Positions 27,901 to 35,981 of a stretch of 64,000 nt of DNA are shown in pieces (within the stretch, counting starts at the first letter, position 1; every line of letters begins with the position of its first letter). The notes below the pieces were generated by a model. The model ran no database searches. It saw nothing but the letters and a program-made list of their open reading frames with translations, and was not told where the DNA came from. The stretch comes from Sphingomonas sp. NBWT7 (GTDB lineage: Bacteria; Pseudomonadota; Alphaproteobacteria; Sphingomonadales; Sphingomonadaceae): contig NZ_CP043639.1 of NCBI RefSeq assembly GCF_014217605.1, forward strand, positions 310,001-374,000. The letters are read 5' to 3'. A program made the translations under genes and the position numbers.

Positions 27901-29112
27901 CCTATTGCGGTCGCGGCCGATTTCGGCGGACGGGTGACCGATCCGCGGCTCAACGGCGTGATCCGCGCCGATGCGCTGACCTACGACAACGAAACCTACG
28001 GCACGCGTCTGTCGCAGATGGCGATCCGCGCACGCTTCACCAACGATCGCCTGCAGATCGACAGCGTGCGCGCGCGTGCCGGCCGCGGCACCGTGCAGGC
28101 GCAGGGCTATGTCAGCCTCGCCGCCGATCAGGGCTATCCAATGCAGATCGACGCGCAGCTCGACGACGCGCAGCTCGCCAAGTCCGACGCGCTCGGCGCG
28201 ACGGCGAGCGGCACCGTGTCGATCACCAACGGGCGTAATGGCGGGCTGATCAAGGCGGACATCACGGTGCCCGAGGCGCGCTACCAGATAATCCGCCAGG
28301 GATCGGCCGAGGTCCCCGAACTGACCGGCGTTCGGCGCAAGCGCGACACCCGCCCGGCGCGGATTACCGACCGGCCCGCGCCTGCTTCGCCGCCGGGGCT
28401 GTTCCGCCTCGACATGCGCGTGCGTGCCGACAATCGCCTGTTCGTCTCCGGCATGGGGCTGGAGAGCGAGTGGGAGATGGACCTGCGCGTCGGCGGCACG
28501 TCCGCGGCGCCCGTGATCACCGGCGGGCTTGATCTGGTGCGCGGTACCTATTCGTTCGCCGGCAAGCGCTTCGAGGTCGAGCGTGGCCGCGTGCGTTTCC
28601 GCGGCGGAGCGCTGACCGATCCCGATATCGATATCCGCGCGACGACGACGAACGACAACGTGACCTTCGTCATCGCCATCACGGGGACGGGGCAGCGGCC
28701 GCAGATCGCCTTCACCTCAACCCCGGCGCTGCCGCAGGATGAGGTGCTGAGCCGGCTGCTGTTCGGCACCAATCCGGAGAATTTGTCCGCGACCGAGGCG
28801 ATCCAGCTGGCGGCGGCGCTCAACTCGCTGCGCGGTTCGGGGGGTGGACTCAATCCGCTTGGCAAGCTGCGCTCGGCCACCGGCTTCGACCGGCTGCGGA
28901 TCTTGGGCGCGGACGAGGCGAGCGGGCGCGGCAGTGCGCTGGCGGCAGGCAAGTATCTGACCGACGACATCTACGTCGAGATCGTCACCGACGCGCGTGG
29001 CTTCACCGCGACGCAGCTGACGATCGCGCTGACCAAGTCGCTGAGCTTGTTGACGCAGGCCGGCTCGTTCGGCGGCTCGAACGCGCAACTGCGTTATTCG
29101 AAGGACTATTGA
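24901..29112 (+). CDS. tamB: TamB/YtfN translocation and assembly module protein
   Basis: This very long protein (1403 residues) is anchored by an N-terminal transmembrane helix (residues 20-40, WIGVAIAALLVLLLVIVFGI) and spans the periplasm as a beta-helix-like repeat. The C-terminal DUF490/TamB domain is clear (GGLDLVRGTYSFAGKRFEVERGRVRF and TSTPALPQDEVLSRLLFG). It is encoded directly after tamA with stop and start overlapping by one base, the standard tamAB order. TamB-like AsmA proteins are known to help transport lipids between membranes and to assemble some barrels. Confidence 0.93.
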   Translation: MPEDNVTTDTVAVHRPLWLRILKWIGVAIAALLVLLLVIVFGINTDPGRRLVADQLGGYTTAGGLNIKVGRIDGSLYGRMVLSDVRVSDPKGVFISSPRLDVDWRPFAFVNNHVNVRSLESQLVTMTRNPEFIPQPSDPDAPLLPDLDIDIDRLRVARFVMEAPVAGQRHIARLDGAAHIADRRAQLTVDAAALRAPGVAGGDTLRLKLDAVPDDDKLDLDARLFAPAGGLVAAIAGTKAPLTATIGGQGSWAAWRGKAVATLGGGQFADLDLSARDGHIEIRGTTQPGLYLEGPVERLTAPRLDVAIDTTLAERRADTRIKLASSALAVDAGGIIDLAKSRFGNFAVDAKLLTPGAIAPNLRGRDVLARMVLNGAFATPTVDYKVRATTLGFAETTVENLYAEGLARVDSARILVPVHARARRISGLNPALGGLTTNVRIDGDLAIDMPTILSDNLRIWSDTIDATAIIAANMETGRYTGALKGRVNNFRVESVGIVNLTTDAKLVSTPNGGFGIVGRVAVQTREIFNDGVRSFLGGNAVAAANLGYDTNGIVTFRDVRLNAPAFRVTRGSGRYDLNSGAVLVDADAYSAQYGPLFALVTGSAAAPVVTLRAPRPGVGVGLADLNARIVGRGGAYAVTATGNTTYGPFNADVLVRPGAQLTVDLNRVIFAGVNFTGRVVQTAAGPFAGRVQFAGSGLSGAMRLAAQGRYQRADVDARAYAAQIPGQVDFVIGRAIVKASIVLYDTPQVIADAQVADLRYGPTVIQTGRVKVNYAGGRGTAQALFTGSNSVPFRLAANARLSPNDYLVALQGQTNGINFQTGNPARIVATGGTYRLSPTQIVFDQGRARVAGSYGNGINAQLRLDSLDLSIANALVPNLGLGGRATGSLDFVQANANAFPQADARVAISNFTRSSLAAVSEPVDVVFAGRLVASGAEARALVKRGPTTVGRMQAFLRPLGSGGSWASRLMAAPLSGGIRYNGQSGVLFSFAGLAEQQLSGPIAVAADFGGRVTDPRLNGVIRADALTYDNETYGTRLSQMAIRARFTNDRLQIDSVRARAGRGTVQAQGYVSLAADQGYPMQIDAQLDDAQLAKSDALGATASGTVSITNGRNGGLIKADITVPEARYQIIRQGSAEVPELTGVRRKRDTRPARITDRPAPASPPGLFRLDMRVRADNRLFVSGMGLESEWEMDLRVGGTSAAPVITGGLDLVRGTYSFAGKRFEVERGRVRFRGGALTDPDIDIRATTTNDNVTFVIAITGTGQRPQIAFTSTPALPQDEVLSRLLFGTNPENLSATEAIQLAAALNSLRGSGGGLNPLGKLRSATGFDRLRILGADEASGRGSALAAGKYLTDDIYVEIVTDARGFTATQLTIALTKSLSLLTQAGSFGGSNAQLRYSKDY

Positions 29113-29237
29113 TCGCGTGCCGCACTCCCCTGGCGGGGGCGGGCGGCACCGGACAGGCAATTTACATCGCGGTAAGTTAGGTCCTTTTCCGCAACCGGTC
29201 GTTGGGCTAGGGTTGCGACAGGAAGAGGATCCCGCGC

Positions 29238-30716
29238 ATGAACGAGCACGTCGACGTCATCATCGTAGGCGCCGGGCTGTCCGGCATCGGCGCGGCGCAT
29301 CATCTGCAGCAGCGCTGTCCCGATCGCAGCTACCTGATCCTCGAGGCTCGGCAGGCGATGGGCGGCACGTGGGACCTGTTCCGCTATCCGGGGATCCGAT
29401 CGGATAGCGACATGCACACGCTGGGTTACAATTTCCGCCCGTGGACCAAGGCGAAGTCGATCGCCGACGGCCCGTCGATCCGCGAATATATCGAGGATAC
29501 GGCGCGCGACGGCGGGATCGATCGCCACATCCGCTTCGGCCACAAGGTGACGGCGATCGAATGGTCGACCCCCGATGCGCACTGGACGGTGACGACGCAG
29601 GGGCCGGACGGCACGGCGACTTTCACGTGCAACTTCCTGCACATGTGTTCGGGATATTACGATTACGATCGCGGGCACACGCCGCATTTCGCGGGACAGG
29701 AGAGCTTCGCCGGCCGCATCGTTCATCCGCAGCACTGGCCGCAGGACCTCGATTATGCCGGCAAGCGCGTGGTGGTGATTGGCAGCGGCGCAACGGCGGT
29801 GACGCTGGTGCCCGAAATGGCGAAGCAGGCGGCGAGCGTCACGATGCTCCAGCGCTCGCCGACCTATGTCGTCTCACGCCCCGGCGAGGACGCGCTCGCA
29901 AACTGGCTGCGCCGCAAGCTGCCCGGCAAGACCGCCTATGGCATGACGCGGTGGAAGAACGTGCTGATGGGCATGGTGTTCTATCGCATGACGCGCAAGC
30001 AGCCGGAGAAGGTGAAGCAGAAGCTGCTCGACGGGGTGCGCGAGCATCTCGGCCCCGATTATGACGTCGCAACGCACTTCACGCCGCGCTACAACCCGTG
30101 GGACCAGCGGCTGTGCCTGGTGCCGGATGCCGACCTGTTCGACACGATCAGGGCGGGGCGCGCCGATGTCGTCACTGACACGATCGAGCGCTTCACTCCG
30201 GCAGGCATCCTGCTCACATCTGGCCGCGAGCTTCCCGCCGACGTTATCGTCACCGCGACGGGGCTCGAGGTGAAGCTGCTCAGCGGGATCACGCCGGTGG
30301 TCGACGGTGTTGCAAAGGAACTCGGCGAGGCGCTGCAATATAAGGGGATGATGTTCTCCGACGTGCCCAACCTCGCCTTCACCTTCGGCTACACCAATGC
30401 GTCGTGGACGCTGAAGGCCGATCTGGTGGCGATGTACCTGTGCCGTATCCTCAACGTGATGAAGAAGCGCGGGCTGCGCCAGGCAACGCCGCGCATCGGC
30501 GGCGACGCGATCACGCCCGAACCGTTCGTCGATTTCAGCTCGGGCTATATTCAGCGCGTCGCGGATCAGCTGCCCAAGCAGGGCAACCGCAAACCGTGGA
30601 AGCTCAACCAGAATTACGCGCTCGACGTGATGGCGCTGCGCTTCGGATCGGTCGAGGACAGTATGGAATTCTCCAACCCGGCGCCGAAACCCGCGAAGCA
30701 GCGCGTCGCGGCCTAG
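29238..30716 (+). CDS. Flavin-containing monooxygenase, Baeyer-Villiger type
   Basis: This 492-residue FAD/NADPH enzyme inserts one oxygen atom into a carbonyl or oxidises a heteroatom. The FAD Rossmann motif GAGLSG is at 11-16. The second nucleotide motif GSGATA is at 182-187. Between them FAGRIVHPQHWP (157-168) matches the FxGxxxHxxxWP fingerprint of Baeyer-Villiger monooxygenases. GAATHLQQ-like helices and a C-terminal NPAPKP tail finish it. It stands alone with about 125 bases of leader. The ribosome binding site is GGAAGAGGA. The substrate, perhaps a cyclic ketone or steroid, is unknown. Confidence 0.9.
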   Translation: MNEHVDVIIVGAGLSGIGAAHHLQQRCPDRSYLILEARQAMGGTWDLFRYPGIRSDSDMHTLGYNFRPWTKAKSIADGPSIREYIEDTARDGGIDRHIRFGHKVTAIEWSTPDAHWTVTTQGPDGTATFTCNFLHMCSGYYDYDRGHTPHFAGQESFAGRIVHPQHWPQDLDYAGKRVVVIGSGATAVTLVPEMAKQAASVTMLQRSPTYVVSRPGEDALANWLRRKLPGKTAYGMTRWKNVLMGMVFYRMTRKQPEKVKQKLLDGVREHLGPDYDVATHFTPRYNPWDQRLCLVPDADLFDTIRAGRADVVTDTIERFTPAGILLTSGRELPADVIVTATGLEVKLLSGITPVVDGVAKELGEALQYKGMMFSDVPNLAFTFGYTNASWTLKADLVAMYLCRILNVMKKRGLRQATPRIGGDAITPEPFVDFSSGYIQRVADQLPKQGNRKPWKLNQNYALDVMALRFGSVEDSMEFSNPAPKPAKQRVAA

Positions 30717-31186
30717 CCCGCGAGCGCCGGCGGCGGTAGCAGCGCGAGGGCGAGCGTGCAGAGGCCGAGGCTGAAGGAAAGGATCAGCCGCAGCTGCAGC
30801 CAGCCGGCGGCCGGCGGCGCGGCAATGCGCGTGAGCGCCCGATCGGCCACAGGGCTGAGCAGCAGGCAGACTCCCAGCACGACGAGTGACGGGCCCGGCC
30901 AGGCAAGCCCCTGGAACCACGGCAACAATGCGCCCCAGGCGACGAGGCTCGGGGTGACGGCAAGCAGGTAGTGCCACCACCGCCGATCGCCGGCACGCAG
31001 CGCGTCCGCCCACCAGATGCCGCCGAGGAACGACAGGATGATCGCGGCGTAGAAGCATCCCGCCGCATTCGCCGCCCAGCGCGCTGCGGGATCGACAACG
31101 CCCGACACGACGCACGCGGCCTGCGGCAGGATACCCGCAAGCCCGAGGACGACGACGGGGCGGGGCAGCGAGCGAAGCGACATCAT
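30713..31186 (-). CDS. DUF3429-like small membrane protein
   Basis: This 157-residue protein has five hydrophobic segments and resembles the DUF3429 family (AAIILSFLGGIWWADALRAGDRRWWHYLL is the typical core). Its function is unknown. The stop codon shares a CTAG palindrome (30713-30716) with the stop of the convergent monooxygenase, so the two genes overlap tail to tail by four bases. The start at ATG 31186 has AGGACC before it. It stands alone on this strand. Confidence 0.75.
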   Translation of the reverse strand: MMSLRSLPRPVVVLGLAGILPQAACVVSGVVDPAARWAANAAGCFYAAIILSFLGGIWWADALRAGDRRWWHYLLAVTPSLVAWGALLPWFQGLAWPGPSLVVLGVCLLLSPVADRALTRIAAPPAAGWLQLRLILSFSLGLCTLALALLPPPALAG

Positions 31187-31344
31187 CGGTCCTGACGAAT
31201 ACGTATCGGACCCGAACGCCGGGGGCGATCAACGGGTTGCCGCGCCTGCCGGTCGCGGTGCGGCGAGGTGCCGGCTCTTTCCGCTCCAGTTTCGTCACGC
31301 ACGGCGCTAAGGCGCGTCGCTTGCCAGCCGAAGGAGCGCGATAC

Positions 31345-31830
31345 GTGAACCAGATCCTGATCCTCACCACCGGCGGGACGATCGACAAACTCTATTTCGA
31401 TGCGCTCAGCACCTATCAGATCGGCGAGAGCGTGGTCGATCGGATGCTGGCGACGGCGCGGGTGACGCTGCCGTACCGCCGCGTCGAACTGATGCGCAAA
31501 GACAGCCTCGAACTCACCGATGCGGATCGCGCCATGATCGCGGCGGCGATCGCCGATGCGCCCGAGCAGCGCATCGTCGTCACGCACGGCACCGATACGA
31601 TGGCGCAGACGGCGCAGGCGCTACGCGGCATCGCGGGCAAGACGGTGGTGCTGGTCGGTGCGCTTTCGCCGGCGCGCTTCGCGGAGAGCGATGCGACGTT
31701 CAACCTTGGCATGGCGTTCGCCGCGGCGCAGGTAGCGCCGGCGGGCGTGTGGATCGCGATGAACGGCACGTTGTTCGACGGCCAGCACGTGCGTAAGGAT
31801 CGCACGGTCAACGCCTTCGTCGCGGATTGA
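31345..31830 (+). CDS. Single-domain asparaginase-like protein
   Basis: This 161-residue protein aligns only with the N-terminal half of L-asparaginase. The nucleophile Thr region is TTGGTIDK (Thr12), and the second catalytic Thr-Asp pair is HGTDTM (Thr82-Asp83). The C-terminal domain of about 150 residues found in typical type I/II enzymes is absent; the stop is followed by a hairpin, not a decayed continuation. I place the start at GTG 31345, which has AAGGAG nine bases before it; the frame is open to 31237 but without a ribosome site. Short asparaginase-domain proteins are known. Activity is uncertain. Confidence 0.78.
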   Translation: MNQILILTTGGTIDKLYFDALSTYQIGESVVDRMLATARVTLPYRRVELMRKDSLELTDADRAMIAAAIADAPEQRIVVTHGTDTMAQTAQALRGIAGKTVVLVGALSPARFAESDATFNLGMAFAAAQVAPAGVWIAMNGTLFDGQHVRKDRTVNAFVAD

Positions 31831-31840
31831 TCACTGAATG

Positions 31841-31868
31841 GCGCGCCGGCGGCAATCAGCCGGCGCGC
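31841..31868. terminator. Intergenic hairpin, probably bidirectional terminator
   Basis: A perfect 10-base-pair GC stem (arms 31841-31850 and 31859-31868) with an 8-base loop lies between the convergent stops of the asparaginase-like gene and the exported protein gene. There is no clear T run. Confidence 0.5.
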
Positions 31869-31875
31869 GACCGGA

Positions 31876-32574
31876 TCAGCGCTGCGCGACGGCGACGGAG
31901 GCGACGGGCGGCGGGAAATCGAGCACACCGCACTTCTTCGCCTGCCACTCGCCCTTGCCCGACCAGCACTGCTTGTCGAGCCGCGGCACGCGCGCGCCGG
32001 CGTGGAACGAGCGCGGGAACTGCTGCTCGCCCCACGGCGTCAGGCTGTTGCGCAGCTGGCGCATCCGCTCCTGCGCGATCACGCCGAAGCTGCCGCGCGG
32101 CGCGTAAAGCGCAAGACGGCCGATCTCACCGGCGGACTGGCAGAAATTATATTGCGAGGCGACGGCGTTGAAGCTCGAATAGGTTTTCGTCCCAAATTGA
32201 TCGAGCGCGCCCTGCCCCGCCTTGGGCGCCTTGTTGGTGCGCTGGAAATATTTGGTCAGCGTGTCGTAGCTGTCCTTCAGCTCGGCACGGTGATCGGTAA
32301 GGATCGCGTTGTAATTGTCGACCGTCAGCAGCGTCGGCTCGAACTGGCATTGCAGCGCGGCGACGTTGAGCGCGGCGCGGAGCGTCCACGTCAACCCGGC
32401 GCGCCGCTCGGCATCGGTGGCACCCGGCAGCGCCATGGCGATACCCGGTTCGTCGCCGCGCACGACGGTGCCGGTCAAATCCTTGGACTTCATGAAGAAC
32501 TGTGCCGATGCGGGCATCGACGATACAAGCGCCACGGCGGCGACAGCCACCCCCGCGATCCGCAACCGACCCAT
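31876..32574 (-). CDS. Exported protein of unknown function
   Basis: This 232-residue protein has a Sec signal peptide with cleavage near residue 24 (PASA|Q). I do not recognise the mature domain. It is mostly helical, with four Cys residues (two before the C-terminal region, CQF and FCQS, and two near the end, QCWSGK and KKCG), which could form disulfides in the periplasm. The C-terminal GEWQAKKCGVLDF looks conserved in character. It is convergent with the asparaginase-like gene and shares no operon with its other neighbour. Confidence 0.65.
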   Translation of the reverse strand: MGRLRIAGVAVAAVALVSSMPASAQFFMKSKDLTGTVVRGDEPGIAMALPGATDAERRAGLTWTLRAALNVAALQCQFEPTLLTVDNYNAILTDHRAELKDSYDTLTKYFQRTNKAPKAGQGALDQFGTKTYSSFNAVASQYNFCQSAGEIGRLALYAPRGSFGVIAQERMRQLRNSLTPWGEQQFPRSFHAGARVPRLDKQCWSGKGEWQAKKCGVLDFPPPVASVAVAQR

Positions 32575-32703
32575 TTTCTCTGAACTCCCCGACCCGAACG
32601 CAGCGGATTCATACGCATTTTCGGGCCGTTATCCAAGCCTCTTCATCATGTTCGCGCCTCAGTCGGTCGCATCGACCGGGCTGAGGAGACACCCGCAAAA
32701 CGC

Positions 32704-32732
32704 AGAAAGGCCGCCCGGTCGCCCGGACGGCC
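32704..32732 (-). terminator. Terminator-like hairpin after the Met-rich lipoprotein
   Basis: On the minus strand a stem of ten pairs (arms within 32709-32732, one G-U pair, four-base loop) is followed by TTTCTGCGTTTT. It lies about 28 bases past the lipoprotein stop. Confidence 0.6.
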
Positions 32733-32759
32733 CCCAACATAACGCCATTGGCGCGATGA

Positions 32760-33023
32760 TTACATCGCGTTCGTGGTTGTGGTCATGCTGTTGGTCATCA
32801 TCATGTCGTTCGACATCATGGTGTCGTTCGCCATCATGCCGCCGTTCATCGCGCCGTCCACGGCGGTCATGTTGTCGGTCATGGTGTCCATGCCCTCGGT
32901 GGCGTTCATGTCGGTGACGGTCGTGTTGTCGACGGTGGTCTCGGTCTTCGACCCGCAGGCCGACACGGCCAGCGCGGCTGCCGCGATAGCCGAACCGGTC
33001 AGGATCTTCGAAAGTGCACGCAT
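32760..33023 (-). CDS. Met/Thr/Asn-rich small lipoprotein
   Basis: This 87-residue predicted lipoprotein has a signal peptide ending in the lipobox AVSAC (Cys23). The mature part is of very low complexity. Of the 64 residues after the Cys, 14 are Met and 16 are Thr, with many Asn and Asp. The Met cluster (GGMMANDTMMSNDMMMTNSM) resembles soft-metal-binding Met motifs such as those for copper, but this is only resemblance. It is a single gene with its own terminator hairpin. Its function is unknown. Confidence 0.72.
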   Translation of the reverse strand: MRALSKILTGSAIAAAALAVSACGSKTETTVDNTTVTDMNATEGMDTMTDNMTAVDGAMNGGMMANDTMMSNDMMMTNSMTTTTNAM

Positions 33024-33111
33024 GGATAGCTCCCTAGATAATGGATTTGGACGGCGGACGTATCCATAATACCCAAATCGAGGTGGATATTAGTCATAGA
33101 ACGCCGCCCCC

Positions 33112-33774
33112 TCAAGCCTCGATTTGTCGAACACAAGTCAGGCTTTTGAGGAAAGCGTCGGCGGTAAACGCGAGGGCGGCGTCGAAGGTTGCAAAATCTG
33201 CCGCGTTGCCCAGCGCTTGTGCGCTGGTGACGGGATAGTCGGCGATGCCGCAGGGCACGATGCCGCCGAAATGGGCGAGATCGGGCGCCAGGTTCACCGA
33301 AAAGCCGTGCATCGTGACCCATTTGCGCACGCGCACGCCGATCGCGCCGATCTTCGCCTCGCGTCCGTCGCGGTCGAGAGTCCAGATCCCGATCCGCCCC
33401 GGTGCGCGAAACGCGTCGATCCCGATGCGGTCGAGCGCGGCGATCACCCACCCTTCGAGGCCGTGGACGAAGCAGCGCACGTCACGCCCGCGCTGCGCAA
33501 GATCGAGAACGAGATAGCCGATCCGCTGCCCGGGCCCATGATAGGTATAGCGACCGCCGCGGCCAGCTTTCACGACCGGGAAACGCGGATCGATCAGTTC
33601 GGCGGCGTCGGCGCTGGTGCCCGCGGTGTAGACCGGAGGATGTTCGAGCAGCCAGACGAGCTCGCGCGCGTCGTGCCGCGCGACCGCCGCATTGCGCGCC
33701 TCCATCTCGGCCAGCGCCGCGGCATAGTCGGTCAGTCCCGGCGAGTTGCGCCATTCGATGTCGCCGATCGTCAC
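33112..33774 (-). CDS. lipB: Octanoyl-[acyl-carrier-protein]:protein transferase
   Basis: This 220-residue enzyme transfers octanoyl groups from acyl carrier protein to lipoyl domains, the first step of endogenous lipoate synthesis. Diagnostic elements are VYTAGTSAD, the [20 protein letters not shown] motif, the catalytic Lys141 in KIGAIGVR and the nucleophile Cys175 in GIVPCGI. Length is normal. The gene is alone on this strand, with a divergent membrane protein gene 91 bases upstream. Confidence 0.95.
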   Translation of the reverse strand: MTIGDIEWRNSPGLTDYAAALAEMEARNAAVARHDARELVWLLEHPPVYTAGTSADAAELIDPRFPVVKAGRGGRYTYHGPGQRIGYLVLDLAQRGRDVRCFVHGLEGWVIAALDRIGIDAFRAPGRIGIWTLDRDGREAKIGAIGVRVRKWVTMHGFSVNLAPDLAHFGGIVPCGIADYPVTSAQALGNAADFATFDAALAFTADAFLKSLTCVRQIEA

Positions 33775-33865
33775 GGGGCGTCAGATGCGCACCCCGACAG
33801 TGATTGGCAAGCGTCGCGGCGATCGGGTAGGCGGCGGCGATGGATCGCACCAAGGGGCGCTGCGC

Positions 33866-34678
33866 ATGATCAGCATGAGCGAGATATGGGATCGGACGGT
33901 CGCGGTGATCGCGGGGCGGTTCGCCATGCTGGCGTCGATCGCGACGCTACTGCTGCTCGCCCCGCCAATCGCGCAGGCGGCGATCGATGCGATTTCGGGC
34001 ACCTCGCCGGCGCTGCGCTTCGTCGGCGGCCTCGTCGCGCTGCTGGTGTTCGTCGCGGCGATGCTCGGGGCGCTGGCCGTGACGGCGGTGGCGACCGACC
34101 CGTCGCTCGACCAGCGCGGCGCGCTCGAAGCCGCCGGGCTGCGGATCGGCCCGCTGCTCGCAGTATCGATCGTCCTCGGCATCGTCCTCTTCGCGAGCTT
34201 TATTCCCGCCATACTGCTGATCGGCACGTCCGGCTTCGACATCGTCCGCGCGCAGGCGGGTGCGCCGCAGCAGGCGCTCGACACCGGCCGCTTCGCGCTT
34301 GGCGGGCTGTTCATGCTCGTCACGCTCTTCGCCTGGCTCTGGGTGTTCGCCAAGCTGGTGCCGTTGCCGGCGGTGGTGATGAACGAGCGCCGCGGGCTGG
34401 GTGCTATCACGCGCTCGTTCGCCTTGACGCGCCGATCGACGGCGAAACTGTTCGGGGTACTGATCCTCTACGCGATCGTCATGGCGGTCGCGCTCATGGC
34501 TGTCACGTCGGTGCTCGGGTTGATGACACGGCTGATCGTGGGGCCTGATGCGCCAGGAGCGGTTGCGTTCGTCGTCGCTGTGGGGACGGCGATCGTCACG
34601 TGCGTCTTCAGCGTGGTGCAGAACGTGTTCGGCGGGCAATATTATCTGAAGGCGCGCGCGGTGCGCGAGGCGGCGTGA
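33866..34678 (+). CDS. Membrane protein of unknown function, first of a pair
   Basis: This 270-residue protein has about six hydrophobic helices and no soluble domain. The segment MNERRGLGAITRSFALTRRSTAKLFGVLILYAIV resembles the repeated motif (RSWxLTRG followed by a helix) of YciC/glycerophosphodiester phosphodiesterase membrane-domain proteins, so a distant relation is plausible. ATG 33866 has AAGGGG upstream; the longer frame from 33746 has no signal. It overlaps the next gene by four bases (GTGA), and the pair probably work together. Function is unknown. Confidence 0.7.
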   Translation: MISMSEIWDRTVAVIAGRFAMLASIATLLLLAPPIAQAAIDAISGTSPALRFVGGLVALLVFVAAMLGALAVTAVATDPSLDQRGALEAAGLRIGPLLAVSIVLGIVLFASFIPAILLIGTSGFDIVRAQAGAPQQALDTGRFALGGLFMLVTLFAWLWVFAKLVPLPAVVMNERRGLGAITRSFALTRRSTAKLFGVLILYAIVMAVALMAVTSVLGLMTRLIVGPDAPGAVAFVVAVGTAIVTCVFSVVQNVFGGQYYLKARAVREAA

Positions 34679-35418
34679 ACCCCAATTTCATCACCCTCCT
34701 GATCGATACGTGGCGTACCTCCCGGCGCGACGCGGATCTCGTGCTGCGGATCGCCGGCGCGCTGGTGTTCCTGCCGGCCTTCGCGGTGCAACTGCTGTGC
34801 GATCCCTTGCCCGCGCTACCCACCGAGCGTGACGAGCGCGCGATGCAGGTCTGGCTCGATGCGGTGTCGGCGTGGGGGCAGGGGAATGCCTTCTGGTATG
34901 TCGCCGCCGACCTCGTCGGCATGGTCGGGCTGGCGACCGTCGCGCTGCTGTTGCTCGACCGGCGCGCCCCCTCGGTGCGCGAGGCGCTGGCCGATGTCGC
35001 ACGGCGCTTGCCGCGGTTCGTGCTTGCCAATCTGCTGGTCGCGATCCCCGTCGGGCTCGGCCTGTGGTTGCTCATCCTGCCCGGGTTGTACCTTCAGGCG
35101 CGGCTTATCGCGGCGATCCCGGCGCTGGCGGCAGAACCCGGGCTGAGCGCCGCGCGCGCGGTGCGGCGGAGCTGGCGGATGACCGCGATGCCCGGCTGGG
35201 CGATCCTAGGCGCGATCGTCGCGCTGTTCCTGTTGCAGTGGCTGATCGTCAGCCCGTTGTTGCCCGCCGAGACGTGGCTGCGCACGCCGGGCCACGAGAA
35301 TCCGTTCGTCATCGCATTGGTCGCCGCGCTGCTCGCTGCGGCCTCGACCGTCTACAACCTGGCGCTGCTGTTGCTCGGCGTCGTCGCCTATCGCCGCTGG
35401 GCCAGCATCGGCACGTGA
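34675..35418 (+). CDS. Membrane protein of unknown function, second of a pair
   Basis: This 247-residue protein has five or six hydrophobic helices and the motif LSAARAVRRSWRMTAMPGWAILGAIVALFLL, similar to that of the preceding gene and to YciC-like proteins. It starts at GTG 34675, which overlaps the previous stop by three bases. The 3' end overlaps the convergent GNAT gene by about 30 bases. No catalytic motif is visible. The pair may form a heteromeric membrane complex, but this is inference only. Confidence 0.7.
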   Translation: MNPNFITLLIDTWRTSRRDADLVLRIAGALVFLPAFAVQLLCDPLPALPTERDERAMQVWLDAVSAWGQGNAFWYVAADLVGMVGLATVALLLLDRRAPSVREALADVARRLPRFVLANLLVAIPVGLGLWLLILPGLYLQARLIAAIPALAAEPGLSAARAVRRSWRMTAMPGWAILGAIVALFLLQWLIVSPLLPAETWLRTPGHENPFVIALVAALLAAASTVYNLALLLLGVVAYRRWASIGT

Positions 35419-35981
35419 GGGGCAAGGCTTTCGTCCAGCAATCCGGCGAGCCGCGGGTCCGCGAACGTCTCCACCGTGCGCCGCACCGCTACGAAGCCCT
35501 GTGCGCGATAAAAGCCGAGCGCGCGGGGATGGTCGAGCGTGCAGGTGTTGACCGTGACGCGGGCGATCCCGGCGCGCCAAACGCGCGCCAGTGCTTCGGT
35601 CATCATCCAGCGTCCGTGCCCCTGACCGGCAAGTTCGGGAACGAAGCCGAAATAGGATAGCTCGCCGATGCCCGCGCGGCGGAAATCGAGCTCCAGCATC
35701 CCCACTTCGATGCCGGAGGGATCGACCGCGGCGTAGATCTCGACCGCGGGATCGTGGATGATCGCGTGCAGCGCGGCGTCGTCGATCGCCAGGCGCGAGA
35801 ACCACAACCACGGCCCGCCGACGCGGCGGAACAGCGTGCGATACGCCGCCGCAGTCGGCCGCTCCCACCGCACCAACCGAAAGCGGGTTTCCGGCATCGG
35901 GCGCAGCGGCGGACGGCGCCTCATCTCCAGCGTGGTGACGATCGTCGCCACCTGATCGTCGGGAACCGCGATCAGCCCCAC
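35388..35981 (-). CDS. GNAT-family N-acetyltransferase
   Basis: This 197-residue acetyltransferase carries the acetyl-CoA motif VPELAGQGHGRWMMTEAL (about 114-131) and TLDHPRALGFYRAQGFVAVRR near the C-terminus, as in the GNAT fold. The start overlaps the end of hemF by ten bases, so the two are probably co-transcribed. An internal Met20 is an alternative start. The acceptor is unknown. Confidence 0.83.
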   Translation of the reverse strand: MGLIAVPDDQVATIVTTLEMRRRPPLRPMPETRFRLVRWERPTAAAYRTLFRRVGGPWLWFSRLAIDDAALHAIIHDPAVEIYAAVDPSGIEVGMLELDFRRAGIGELSYFGFVPELAGQGHGRWMMTEALARVWRAGIARVTVNTCTLDHPRALGFYRAQGFVAVRRTVETFADPRLAGLLDESLAPHVPMLAQRR

